From contig DAOUDB010000325.1 in assembly GCA_034431495.1 (NCBI GenBank), positions 1 to 24,114 on the forward strand: a stretch of 24,114 nt of DNA, given 5' to 3'. Both the position numbers and the translations under genes were made by a program. The notes under the pieces are model-generated. The model was not told the DNA's origin. It worked only from the letters and a program-made list of their open reading frames with translations, and did not search any database. The stretch's first letter is position 1; each line of letters starts with the position of its first letter. Positions 1-7,283 of this stretch are shown here, piece by piece. The DNA is from Roseilinea sp034431495 (lineage in GTDB: Bacteria > Chloroflexota > Anaerolineae > J036 > Brachytrichaceae).

Positions 1-47
1 GTGAGCACTTCGCCTTCAACCAGTTGAACGATCTGTTTCAGTTCCAT
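1..47 (-). CDS. 5' end of a leftward gene cut by the window edge (possible DRTGG-domain protein)
   Basis: An ATG at 47-45 on the minus strand opens a frame that stays open to base 1 and reads MELKQIVQLVEGEVL. Only 15 complete codons are visible, so the function cannot be established. The pattern (charged start, amphipathic helix, then a GEVL turn) resembles the beginning of DRTGG-domain proteins, which often start with a similar 'MKLxEIxxxLxxEVL' stretch; this is recall, not a search. The gene is divergent from the dinG-like gene and shares a 67-bp spacer with it. No Shine-Dalgarno site is visible. Confidence 0.45.
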   Translation of the reverse strand, partial: MELKQIVQLVEGEVL

Positions 48-75
48 CGTGTTGCGCAACCTCGCCGGCGCGCAC

Positions 76-99
76 AGTATATATCGGGGGCGGTAGAAT
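76..99. promoter_or_regulatory. candidate divergent -10 elements between the left-edge gene and dinG
   Basis: On the minus strand TATACT (81-76) matches five of six consensus -10 bases and would serve the left-edge gene. On the plus strand TAGAAT (94-99) lies 15 nt before the dinG ATG, which would give a leader of only a few bases. No convincing -35 hexamer is seen for either, so both calls rest on the -10 alone. Confidence 0.35.
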
Positions 100-114
100 C
101 ATCCTCGAACAACC

Positions 115-2991
115 ATGCGCACTTTCGTCTCCCTCGATATCGAAACCACCGGCCTCGACTCTGAACGCGACGCGATCATCGAAATCGGCGTCGTCCGCTT
201 TCGCGGCGATGATGTGCTGGAGGAATGGAGCAGCATCATCAACCCACGCCGGCCCATTCCCCAAAAGATCACCGATCTCACCGGCATCACCCAGGACATG
301 ATCGAGCGCGAGGGCATTCCCTTGTGGGACGGTCTGCGGCACGCGCAGCGCATCGTCGGCAACGCACCCATCGTCGGCCACAATATCGCGTTCGATCTAG
401 GTTTCCTGCGCAAGCAGAACCAGTTCCTCAGCAACCCGTCCATCGATACATTTGAGCTGGCCGGCATTCTCGTCCCGCACGCCGGGCGCTACTCGCTGGG
501 CGCGCTGGCAAGCGAGCTGGGCATCCAGTTGCCGGCCACCCATCGCGCCCTGGACGACGCGCGCGTGGCCCATCAACTGTACGTGAAGGTGTTTGAGCGA
601 GCCGTCGAGCTGCCGAGAGATGTGCTTGAAGAGATCGTCGAGCACGCCGAGCGCAGCGGCTGGTCACTGGCTACATTCTGGCGCGACGCACTGGAACGGC
701 AAGCGCGCGGTGTGTTCACCACCACCATCGGCGCGCAACTGAAGCGCGCCAAATCGGGCCAGACCGTGCTGGCCCGCAAAGCGGCCCTGAAATCCCAACT
801 GACCGCCCAGCCGCTCGAACCGCGTGAGGATATCCGCCCGCTGGATGTCGAGCAGGTCGCCGGCGTGCTGGCCGAGGGCGGCGCGTTCGCCCGGCACTTC
901 ACCGGCTACGAGATGCGCCCGCAACAGATCGACATGCTCAAGCTGGTGACAACGGCCTTCAACGAGGCGGGCCACGCTGTGATCGAGGCCGGCACCGGTA
1001 CCGGCAAGTCGGTCGCCTACCTTATCCCGGCCATGTTGTGGGCCATCCAGAACGGCGAGCGCGTCGTCGTCAGCACCAACACCATCAACCTGCAAGAACA
1101 GCTTTTCGAGAAGGATGTGCCGGCCGTCACACAGGCGCTGGGCATCGATGGTCGCGCGGCAGTGATGAAAGGGCGCGGGCGCTACCTGTGCCCGCTCCGG
1201 CTGAATGAGTTGCGCAGGAACGGCCCCAAGACGCTGGACGAGGCGCGCCTGCTGACCAAGATCCTCATCTGGCTGCCGAACACCCTCACCGGCGACGCCG
1301 ACGAGCTGTTCATGCCGGCGCCCGGCGAGCGCGCCGCCTTCAACGCCCTGTCGGCGCAGAATCCAGCCTGCAACTTCAGCACATGCAGCGCGACCGACTG
1401 CTACTTTCATCAGGCCCGCCGGCTGGCCGAAAGCGCCCATGTCGTGATCGTCAATCACGCATTGTTGCTGGCCGACATCGCCGTCGAAAATCGCGCCCTT
1501 CCGGAATACCATTACCTGATCGTCGACGAAGCGCACCACCTGGAGGCGGCCGCCACAGACTCGCTGTCCTACAGCATCGACCGCTTCGAGATGGCGCGCC
1601 AGTTGGAAGAGTTGCACAAGCCAGGCAGCCGCCGCCCGACCGGCCTGCTGGCCGACATCGCCACACGCGCCAAACAGTCCCTGCCGGCCGATCAGGGCGG
1701 CATGCTCATCAACCTGACCGATGTGGCCGAGCAGGCCATTGGGCGGGCTGCCGACCGGGTCGATATTTTCTTCGACGAGTTTGTCGCGTTCCTCAGCGAG
1801 CACAGCAATGGCGATTCGTCCGACTACGCGCAACGCACGCGCATCACCCGCGCGGTGCGCAACAGCCCCGGCTGGTCGCGCCTCGACATCGCCTTCGACA
1901 ACCTGCGCCGCGAACTCAACGCGCTCGTCCGAGGGCTGGACAGCATCTTCCGCGCCCTGAACGATTTGAGCAACGCCGGTATCGGCGATCTGGACATCCT
2001 GCTGGCGCGCATCAATGGGGCCATGCGTTTCTTCACCGACGCTAGCGAAAACATGACCGGCATGATCAGTAAGCCCAACGACCAGATGATCTACTGGGCC
2101 GAGTTGGAGCCGGATCGCGCGAACGGCGGAACGGGGCGCGGGCGGGCCTACGCCCCGCGCCTGACGTTGCACGCCGCGCCGCTGAACGTTGGCCCGTTGA
2201 TGCGCAAGCACCTGTGGGAGGCCAAAAAGTCGGTGGTGCTGACATCGGCCACATTGCGCACCGCCACGCCGGCAACGCGGAATCAGCCCAGCTTCAACTA
2301 CGTGCAAGAGCGGCTGGATGCCGGCGACGTGACCACGCTGGCTGTCGGCTCGCCGTTCGACTACGCCGCGTCCACGCTGGTGTATCTGGTCACCGACATC
2401 CCAGAACCGAATCAGGCCGGCTATCAACCAGTGGTCGAGCGCGCGCTGATCGATCTGTTCCGCGCCTCACAGGGCCGGGGACTGGCGCTGTTCACCAGCT
2501 ACTCGCAACTGCGCGCCACCTCGCGCGCCATCAGCGCCAGGCTGCTGGAAGACGGCATTGTGGTGTACGAACAGGGCGATGGCACCTCGCGCCGCGTCAT
2601 GCTCGAGCAATTCCGCGCGGCAGACAAAGCAGTCTTGCTCGGCACGCGCAGCTTCTGGGAGGGCGTGGACATCCAGGGCGACAAACTGAGCGCAGTCGCC
2701 ATCTGCAAGCTGCCGTTCGACGTGCCCAGTGACCCGATCTTCGCCGCGCGCAGCGAAACCTTCGACGACGCCTTCAACGAGTATTCGGTGCCCGAGACGG
2801 TGCTGCGCTTCCGGCAGGGATTTGGCCGGCTCATCCGCTCGAAGACCGATCGCGGCGTGATCCTGGTGCTGGACAAACGGCTGATGAGCAAGGGCTACGG
2901 GCAGGCCTTCCTGAACAGCCTGCCCGGTCCCACCATCCGGCGCGGCCCGCTCAACGGTTTGAGCAAAGCCGTCACAGACTGGTTGAGCTAA
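115..2991 (+). CDS. dinG: DinG-family ATP-dependent helicase with N-terminal DnaQ-like 3'-5' exonuclease domain
   Basis: A 958-aa superfamily 2 DNA helicase of the DinG/XPD type fused to a DEDDh exonuclease, expected to act in DNA repair or in removal of R-loops and damaged ends. Exonuclease motifs: ExoI with D8 and E10 (SLDIETTGLD), ExoII around H89-D94 (HNIAFD), ExoIII H143 and D147/D148 (HRALDD). Helicase motifs: Walker A GTGTGKS at 293-299, DEAH at 471-474, motif VI QGFGRLIRS starting at Q901. Four cysteines (C359, C419, C424, C429) sit between Walker A and DEAH, where XPD and E. coli DinG hold a 4Fe-4S cluster. The Bacillus-type exonuclease-DinG is known, as I recall, for lacking that cluster, so the combination here is notable. 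The ATG at 115 is chosen because it places ExoI right at the N terminus; no Shine-Dalgarno is seen. It is transcribed alone, ending 90 bp before glgC. Confidence 0.93.
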   Translation: MRTFVSLDIETTGLDSERDAIIEIGVVRFRGDDVLEEWSSIINPRRPIPQKITDLTGITQDMIEREGIPLWDGLRHAQRIVGNAPIVGHNIAFDLGFLRKQNQFLSNPSIDTFELAGILVPHAGRYSLGALASELGIQLPATHRALDDARVAHQLYVKVFERAVELPRDVLEEIVEHAERSGWSLATFWRDALERQARGVFTTTIGAQLKRAKSGQTVLARKAALKSQLTAQPLEPREDIRPLDVEQVAGVLAEGGAFARHFTGYEMRPQQIDMLKLVTTAFNEAGHAVIEAGTGTGKSVAYLIPAMLWAIQNGERVVVSTNTINLQEQLFEKDVPAVTQALGIDGRAAVMKGRGRYLCPLRLNELRRNGPKTLDEARLLTKILIWLPNTLTGDADELFMPAPGERAAFNALSAQNPACNFSTCSATDCYFHQARRLAESAHVVIVNHALLLADIAVENRALPEYHYLIVDEAHHLEAAATDSLSYSIDRFEMARQLEELHKPGSRRPTGLLADIATRAKQSLPADQGGMLINLTDVAEQAIGRAADRVDIFFDEFVAFLSEHSNGDSSDYAQRTRITRAVRNSPGWSRLDIAFDNLRRELNALVRGLDSIFRALNDLSNAGIGDLDILLARINGAMRFFTDASENMTGMISKPNDQMIYWAELEPDRANGGTGRGRAYAPRLTLHAAPLNVGPLMRKHLWEAKKSVVLTSATLRTATPATRNQPSFNYVQERLDAGDVTTLAVGSPFDYAASTLVYLVTDIPEPNQAGYQPVVERALIDLFRASQGRGLALFTSYSQLRATSRAISARLLEDGIVVYEQGDGTSRRVMLEQFRAADKAVLLGTRSFWEGVDIQGDKLSAVAICKLPFDVPSDPIFAARSETFDDAFNEYSVPETVLRFRQGFGRLIRSKTDRGVILVLDKRLMSKGYGQAFLNSLPGPTIRRGPLNGLSKAVTDWLS

Positions 2992-3033
2992 AGTGTTGGA
3001 TAATTGAGCCGCGCAGATGTGACACGTATCGCT

Positions 3034-3068
3034 AATCCAAAATCCAAAATCAGAAATCCAAAATCGGC
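3034..3068. repeat. heptameric tandem repeat, TCCAAAA family (locus a)
   Basis: Five consecutive 7-bp units in register: AATCCAA, AATCCAA, AATCAGA, AATCCAA, AATCGGC. They fill the gap between dinG and the ribosome binding site of glgC. The unit, rotated, is TCCAAAA, the same as that of the repeat at 15779-15813. It is AT-rich against a GC-rich background. Seven-base short tandem repeats between genes are known from filamentous cyanobacteria (STRR); homology with those is not claimed. Confidence 0.85.
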
Positions 3069-3070
3069 AT

Positions 3071-3075
3071 AGGGG
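3071..3075 (+). promoter_or_regulatory. Shine-Dalgarno site deciding the glgC start
   Basis: AGGGG lies 6 nt before the ATG at 3082. A TTG six bases earlier (3076) is in frame but directly abuts this site, so ATG 3082 is the better start. Confidence 0.7.
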
Positions 3076-3081
3076 TTGCTT

Positions 3082-4344
3082 ATGCGAACACTCGCAATGA
3101 TTCTGGCCGGCGGCCGCGGCAGTCGTCTGGGTGTGTTGTCTGACAAACGCGCGAAGCCCGCCGTTCCCTTTGCAGGCAAATACCGGATCATCGACTTTCC
3201 ACTGTCCAACTGCGTCAACAGCGGCATCACCACCGTGGGTGTTCTGACCCAGTACCGACCCCGCTCGCTGATGGACCATATCCGCAACGGTGCGCCATGG
3301 GATCTCGACCGGCTCAATGGCGGCGTGTACGTCCTCTCCCCTTATCAAGGCCGCAAAGACTCGGACTGGTACGCCAACACAGCCGATGCCATTTATCAAA
3401 ATCTCGATTTCATTCACAACCAGAAGCCGGACTACGTGCTCATTTTGGCCGGCGACCATGTCTACAAAATGGATTACAGCATCCTGGTCAACTTTCACCA
3501 GGACAAGCAGGCCGATGTCACCATTGCGACCTTACAGGTCGACCCCGACGAGGCCAGCCGGTTCGGCATTCTGCAAACCAGCAGCGATCTGCGTGTCACC
3601 AGTTTTGAGGAAAAGCCCAAGCAGCCCAAAGGTACGCTGGCCTCAATGGGCATCTACGTGTTCAACCGCGACGCCCTCGAGCGCGCTCTTCGCGAAGACG
3701 CCCAGGACGGGAATTCTTCACACGACTTCGGTCACAACATCATTCCCAGGATGATCAACAACAATTACCGGGTGTTCGCCTTCCCCTACGGCGGCTACTG
3801 GGTGGATGTGGGAACCATTCAGGCCTACTGGGAAGCGCATGTCGATCTGCTGGCCGACAATCCAACGCTGGATCTGCTCGACCGTGAATGGGTCATCCAC
3901 ACCCGCAGCGAAGAACGCCCGCCTGTCAACATTCGCACCGGCGCCACAGTCAACCACAGCTTGATCACCGACGGCTGCGTGATCGAAGGCTCCGTTGAAT
4001 ACTCGGTGCTCTCGCCGGGCGTGCGCGTGCATCGCGGAGCGGTGGTGCGCTATTCCATCGTCATGACCGACGCAGTGATCGAGCCGGGGGCCGTGGTGGA
4101 CCACAGCATTGTGGACAAGCGCGTGGTGGTGGGGCGCGGCGCCCACATTGGTTTTGGCACCGACTTCACAGAGAACACCGACTTCAACATCAGCACCGGC
4201 ATCAGTGTCGTCGGCAAAAACACGCTCATACCGCCGAACCTCAAAGTCGGGCGCAACGTCGTCATCGGCAGCGACCTGAACGACGACCATTTCAACGGCG
4301 ACCCAATCCGAGGCGGCCAGAACGTCGGTGTGCAAACGGATTAA
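3082..4344 (+). CDS. glgC: glucose-1-phosphate adenylyltransferase (ADP-glucose pyrophosphorylase)
   Basis: A 420-aa enzyme that makes ADP-glucose and pyrophosphate from ATP and glucose-1-phosphate, the committed step of bacterial glycogen synthesis in the cytoplasm. The N-terminal nucleotidyltransferase domain has GGRGSRLG at 10-17 (the family usually has T where S14 stands), the RAKPAVPFAGKYR block at 23-35, catalytic D125 in the GDHVYKMDY motif, and FEEKP followed by GYWVDVGTI. The C-terminal third shows the isoleucine/valine periodicity of a left-handed beta helix with repeated VVxxSIV and VVVGRGAHIG elements. Length is normal for GlgC. No other glycogen gene lies in the window, so this appears to be a lone glg gene. 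It is followed after 4 bp by the epimerase-like gene and is probably cotranscribed with it. Confidence 0.95.
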   Translation: MRTLAMILAGGRGSRLGVLSDKRAKPAVPFAGKYRIIDFPLSNCVNSGITTVGVLTQYRPRSLMDHIRNGAPWDLDRLNGGVYVLSPYQGRKDSDWYANTADAIYQNLDFIHNQKPDYVLILAGDHVYKMDYSILVNFHQDKQADVTIATLQVDPDEASRFGILQTSSDLRVTSFEEKPKQPKGTLASMGIYVFNRDALERALREDAQDGNSSHDFGHNIIPRMINNNYRVFAFPYGGYWVDVGTIQAYWEAHVDLLADNPTLDLLDREWVIHTRSEERPPVNIRTGATVNHSLITDGCVIEGSVEYSVLSPGVRVHRGAVVRYSIVMTDAVIEPGAVVDHSIVDKRVVVGRGAHIGFGTDFTENTDFNISTGISVVGKNTLIPPNLKVGRNVVIGSDLNDDHFNGDPIRGGQNVGVQTD

Positions 4345-4348
4345 CCCC

Positions 4349-4771
4349 ATGGCGCAACAACACCGCCTGAATCACCTGGCCATCGCCGTGACAGACATCG
4401 ACACGGCTTTGGCGTTCTATCGCGACGCGCTTGGCCTTCACGTCGAACGGGTCGAGACTGTCGAGCGCGAAGCAGTCACAGTCGCATTCCTGCCGCTCGG
4501 CAACGGCGACAGCGAGATTGAGATTCTGCAACCGACCCGCGACGACACCGGCGTTGCCAAATGGCTGGCCAAACATGGCCCCGGCATGCATCACCTGTGC
4601 ATCCAGGTGGCCGACATCGAGGCCACCCTGGCCCGCCTGACCGCCCACGGCGCAGAACTCATCAACCCCCAGCCAGTGCAAAAGCCCGACGGCACGCGCT
4701 ATGCCTTCATCCATCCCAAAAGCGCGTTCGGCGTCCTGGTCGAGTTGTACGAACTCCCACCCACCCCGTAA
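4349..4771 (+). CDS. mce: methylmalonyl-CoA epimerase-like VOC-family protein
   Basis: A 140-aa glyoxalase/VOC-fold protein. Methylmalonyl-CoA epimerase interconverts the R and S forms of methylmalonyl-CoA in propionyl-CoA metabolism. The paired beta-alpha-beta-beta-beta modules are visible: RLNHLAIAVTDIDTALAFY at 6-24 and GMHHLCIQVADIEATLARL at 79-97. Probable metal ligands are H9, one of H81/H82 and E132 (VELYE), the pattern typical of this enzyme; the IEILQP and HPKSAFGVLVEL stretches also fit it closely. Start ATG 4349 lies 4 bp after glgC and matches the family N terminus; an earlier in-frame start would overlap glgC. No methylmalonyl-CoA mutase is in the window. A lyase or dioxygenase of the same fold is the main alternative. 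Confidence 0.85.
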   Translation: MAQQHRLNHLAIAVTDIDTALAFYRDALGLHVERVETVEREAVTVAFLPLGNGDSEIEILQPTRDDTGVAKWLAKHGPGMHHLCIQVADIEATLARLTAHGAELINPQPVQKPDGTRYAFIHPKSAFGVLVELYELPPTP

Positions 4772-4799
4772 TACGCGCTACGCAATACGCACTACGCAC
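4772..4799. repeat. heptameric tandem repeat, TACGCAC family (locus b)
   Basis: Four units in register, TACGCGC, TACGCAA, TACGCAC, TACGCAC, exactly fill the space between the epimerase stop codon (TAA 4769-4771) and one base before the next ATG (4801). The same family occurs in reverse orientation at 17541-17589. Because the repeat fills the whole intergenic space, the next gene has no Shine-Dalgarno site. Confidence 0.85.
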
Positions 4800-4800
4800 T

Positions 4801-5121
4801 ATGAGCACACCCGGCAGCATTGCACTGATCCTGTTGATCGTTCAGGCGTTGATCTGCGCCCTCGTGCCGCTGGCGATCGCCGGCGGGCTGGTCTACGCCA
4901 TGCACAAACTGCGCCAGGGCACAGAACGCGCTATGCCCAAAGCGCAAGCCTTCACCGCGCAAGTAGCCGCCGGCACGCGGACGATCTGCGACAAGATCGC
5001 CGACCCGCTGATTCGCGCTCACGCCGCAGCCGGCAACGCTCAAACCGTGGCCGCATCCACTCGATCGCGTATCCAGGCGCGCATCCAAACCTTCATGTCG
5101 GACTGGCGCCAACGGCGCTGA
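4801..5121 (+). CDS. small single-pass membrane protein of unknown function
   Basis: A 106-aa protein beginning MSTPGSIALILLIVQ. Residues about 6-34 form a long hydrophobic segment (leucine, isoleucine, alanine rich), followed by a basic, alanine-rich and probably helical tail ending MSDWRQRR. The topology suggests an N-terminal anchor with a cytoplasmic or peripheral helical domain. I do not recognise a family. The start is set at 4801 because everything upstream in frame is epimerase sequence in another frame plus the heptamer repeat. It probably shares a transcript with glgC and mce. Its stop codon lies inside a perfect 15-bp hairpin. Confidence 0.7.
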   Translation: MSTPGSIALILLIVQALICALVPLAIAGGLVYAMHKLRQGTERAMPKAQAFTAQVAAGTRTICDKIADPLIRAHAAAGNAQTVAASTRSRIQARIQTFMSDWRQRR

Positions 5122-5158
5122 ACCGCGCGCTCCGTGTGTCACTCGCGCGGTTCAGCGC
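5115..5158. terminator. perfect 15-bp inverted repeat between convergent genes
   Basis: The arms 5115-5129 and 5144-5158 are perfectly complementary (15 bp, about 80% GC) with a 14-nt loop. The TGA of the small membrane protein (5119-5121) lies in the left arm, and the facing gene ends at 5167. There is no T tract on either strand, so it may be a transcription end structure or 3' end protector rather than a classical intrinsic terminator. Confidence 0.55.
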
Positions 5159-5166
5159 GCCGTCAA

Positions 5167-5409
5167 TCACCGCCACAACCAGCGGCGGCGCGCCGCCACA
5201 ACAACCAGCAGCAGCCCGGCCAGACACACCATGAAGTAGGCTGCCGGCCACCACGCCAGCCGGCGCGTCTCCCCCTGCGCCGCCTCGCGCAGCAACGCCG
5301 CCTTCGCATCATTCACGAACTGCGGGCGCGGCGACACCGGGCCAACCGCCGCATGAATGCGGCGCTCCAGCCAGTCGATGTCCTCAGCGGTCAGTTTCGC
5401 GCGTGTCAT
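5167..5409 (-). CDS. small membrane protein coupled to the sigma factor (candidate sigma regulator)
   Basis: An 80-aa protein, soluble at the N terminus (MTRAKLTAEDIDWLERRIHA) with one transmembrane segment at about 53-72 (AAYFMVCLAGLLLVVVAA) and a short RRRWLWR end. Its ATG (5409-5407) overlaps the TGA of the upstream sigma factor (5408-5406) in an ATGA arrangement, so the two are translationally coupled. Genes in this position after extracytoplasmic-type sigma factors often encode anti-sigma factors or accessory membrane proteins. No zinc-binding HxxxCxxC motif of the ZAS anti-sigma domain is present, so an anti-sigma role is inference from context and topology only. Confidence 0.75.
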   Translation of the reverse strand: MTRAKLTAEDIDWLERRIHAAVGPVSPRPQFVNDAKAALLREAAQGETRRLAWWPAAYFMVCLAGLLLVVVAARRRWLWR

Positions 5410-6125
5410 GTGATTCCGTCCAACACTTCCCGGAGCTGGGCCAGCGTGCGATGGTACAGCGACTTCACAGCGCCCTCGCTGCGATTCATGATCTGTCCGA
5501 TCTCTGCATTCTGCATCTGCTCCACAAACTTCAACACCACTAGTTGCTGGCGATCTTCCGGCAGCAGCCGGATTGCCCGGATCAAGCGGTCGCGCTGCCG
5601 GTCCACATCGATCTTCAAGTCGGCGTCGTCGTGATGCGCGCCATGCAGTTCCATCTGGGCGTCGTCCAGTGGCACCGAGGGGTGTCGGCTGTTGTCACGG
5701 TGGAAGTTGGCCACCACATTGTGCGCAATGCGGTACAGCCACGCCGAGAACGGCACACCCCGATCACGGTAGTTGTGAACGTGCTTCAGCGCACGCATGA
5801 ACACTCGCGCCGTCAAATCCTCGGCATCCTCGCTGTTGCCCACGCGGTAATAGACATAGCGGTAGATCGCGCCCACATACCGCTCGTACAGCGCACCGAA
5901 CGCCTCTGGATTCTGCCGAGCCTGTCGCGCCAGCGACAGGTCGTCTTCGACCGCGGGCGGGGCCGGCGCATTAGAGTCCGGCGCCGACGCGGCCGGCATG
6001 TGCGCATCAGCCGCCGGTGTCTCCGACGCTGGTTCTTCGAATCCGCGATCCGCCTGGCTCATTGTCAAAACACGCTTGTCGCGCTTCAGTTGCGCGATCG
6101 AATCGAGTGAAACTACTTTTTGCAT
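5406..6125 (-). CDS. sigma-70 family (ECF-like) RNA polymerase sigma factor
   Basis: A protein of about 239 aa with the two domains of a group 4 sigma factor. Region 2 reads ALYERYVGAIYRYVYYRVG, followed by DAEDLTARVFMRAL and FSAWLYRIAHNVV, which covers core binding and -10 recognition. Region 4 runs from LIRAIRLLPEDRQQLVVLKF through the helix-turn-helix EIGQIMNRSEGAVKSLYHR, which would bind the -35 box. Between them is a histidine/aspartate-rich linker (HGAHHDDAD). The N terminus carries an alanine/proline-rich acidic extension of about 60 residues not usual in ECF factors. The frame is open up to 6293, but ATG 6125 is preferred because upstream sequence holds the divergent promoter; ATG 6062 (MSQADRG) is another possible start. 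Confidence 0.85.
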   Translation of the reverse strand: MQKVVSLDSIAQLKRDKRVLTMSQADRGFEEPASETPAADAHMPAASAPDSNAPAPPAVEDDLSLARQARQNPEAFGALYERYVGAIYRYVYYRVGNSEDAEDLTARVFMRALKHVHNYRDRGVPFSAWLYRIAHNVVANFHRDNSRHPSVPLDDAQMELHGAHHDDADLKIDVDRQRDRLIRAIRLLPEDRQQLVVLKFVEQMQNAEIGQIMNRSEGAVKSLYHRTLAQLREVLDGIT

Positions 6126-6207
6126 GGCGGGGATCGCGCCCCGAGGACGGGGCGCTGGAGCGCAGGAGTTCGGTTGCTCGGTCGAGTCCTCGCCTGAATG
6201 TCCGGCG

Positions 6208-6215
6208 ATTATAAT
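6208..6215. promoter_or_regulatory. palindromic ATTATAAT octamer giving a -10 box on both strands
   Basis: ATTATAAT is its own reverse complement and holds a perfect TATAAT on each strand: 6210-6215 for the rightward glycosyltransferase and 6213-6208 for the leftward sigma factor. The plus-strand box is 10 nt from the ATG at 6226, predicting a very short leader or none. The minus-strand box predicts a leader of about 75 nt. No good -35 hexamers are seen. Confidence 0.55.
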
Positions 6216-6225
6216 GGCGCGCGCC

Positions 6226-7251
6226 ATGACAGGATCGTCTGCCCCTCTGCCACGCGACGCCAGTTCCACCGGGAGCGCAGATCTCCATCCCAACCGCTAC
6301 CCGGCCCATCGCCCGGCGCTCGTGTCGGTCGTCATCCCGACCTGGAACGGCGCGCATCATCTGCCGGTCTGCCTGGAGGCGCTGCGGCGCCAGACGTTGC
6401 CGGCCTACGAGATCATCCTGGTCGACAACGCATCGAAGGATGGAACCCGCGCGCTGGTCGAACGCGATTTCCCGGAGGTACGACTGATTGCGCTGCCGGT
6501 GAACAAGCGCTTCGCCGGCGCGTGCAACGCCGGCATCCGCGCCTCGCGCGGCGAGTTCGTGGCGCTGCTGAACAACGACACAGAAGCTGACCCGCGCTGG
6601 CTGGAGAACGTCGTCGCCACTTTCGACGCGCACCCCGACGCCGGCTTCGTTGCCAGCAAGCTGCGACTATTCGACCAGCGCGACCGGCTGCATTCCGCCG
6701 GCGACTGTTACACCCTGCGCGGCGTGCCCGGCAACCGGGGCGCGTGGCAGGTGGACAATGGTCGGTTCGACACCGAATACGTATTCGGCGCCTGCGGCGC
6801 GGCATCGGTCTATCGGCGCGCCATGCTCGACCAGATCGGCCTGCTCGACGAAACCTTTGAGTTCTCGTGCGAAGACGTGGACCTGTCGTGGCGCGCGCAA
6901 CTGGCCGGCTACAAGTGCGCCTTCGCGCATGATGCCATCGTCTATCACAAGGTCAGCGCAACCGGCGGCGGCGTTGTGAACAGCTATTACGACGGGCGCA
7001 ATTTCATCTGGCTGCTGGCCAAGGATGTGCCGGGGGATATCCTGCGCCCGCACCTGGGCAAAGTGATCGCCGAGCAATGGCGCATCACCCGCGACGCGCT
7101 GCGCGCCTGGCGCGGGCAGGCGGCGCGCAACCGGCTGAAGGGGCAATTGGCCGGCCTGCTCGGCATCCCGCGCATGCTGGGCCGGCGGCGCGCCGTGCAG
7201 CGCTCGCGCACCATCAGCCATGCCGATCTGGCCGGCTTGCTCGACGAATAA
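6226..7251 (+). CDS. family 2 glycosyltransferase (rhamnosyl/GlcNAc-transferase-like)
   Basis: A 341-aa GT-A fold glycosyltransferase expected to move a sugar from a nucleotide sugar to a growing polysaccharide or lipid-linked acceptor at the cytoplasmic face. Seen: the family opening VSVVIPTWNGAHHLPVCLEA at 33-52, D67 in ILVDNAS, the metal/nucleotide motif NND at 116-118 (ALLNNDTEADPRWLEN), and an acceptor-side EDVDLSWRAQLAGYK block followed by the YHKVSATGG stretch typical of the WbbL-like subgroup. The C terminus is basic and helical and may bind the membrane. Start ATG 6226 was chosen over 6214 because 6214 overlaps the -10 box; the frame is open back to 5998 but that part is antisense to the sigma gene. 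Substrate cannot be told. Confidence 0.87.
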   Translation: MTGSSAPLPRDASSTGSADLHPNRYPAHRPALVSVVIPTWNGAHHLPVCLEALRRQTLPAYEIILVDNASKDGTRALVERDFPEVRLIALPVNKRFAGACNAGIRASRGEFVALLNNDTEADPRWLENVVATFDAHPDAGFVASKLRLFDQRDRLHSAGDCYTLRGVPGNRGAWQVDNGRFDTEYVFGACGAASVYRRAMLDQIGLLDETFEFSCEDVDLSWRAQLAGYKCAFAHDAIVYHKVSATGGGVVNSYYDGRNFIWLLAKDVPGDILRPHLGKVIAEQWRITRDALRAWRGQAARNRLKGQLAGLLGIPRMLGRRRAVQRSRTISHADLAGLLDE

Positions 7252-7270
7252 CGCCACGCGGCTATTGACC

Positions 7271-7276
7271 TATAAT
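7271..7276 (+). promoter_or_regulatory. perfect TATAAT -10 box for the secreted protein gene
   Basis: TATAAT lies 7 nt before the ATG at 7284, so transcription would start at or next to the A of the start codon. There is no Shine-Dalgarno site. A leaderless mRNA is the simplest reading. No clear -35 hexamer at normal spacing. Confidence 0.55.
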
Positions 7277-7283
7277 CGCCGTC

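Noticed and set aside
664..2427. 587-aa open frame on the minus strand opposite dinG
   Set aside because: It has no recognisable domain, shows Gly/Ala/Arg/Gln-rich shadow composition, and lies fully antisense to a gene with intact helicase motifs.
5998..6225. N-terminal extension of the glycosyltransferase frame
   Set aside because: It runs antisense to the sigma factor gene and across its promoter, and the family N terminus begins after 6226.
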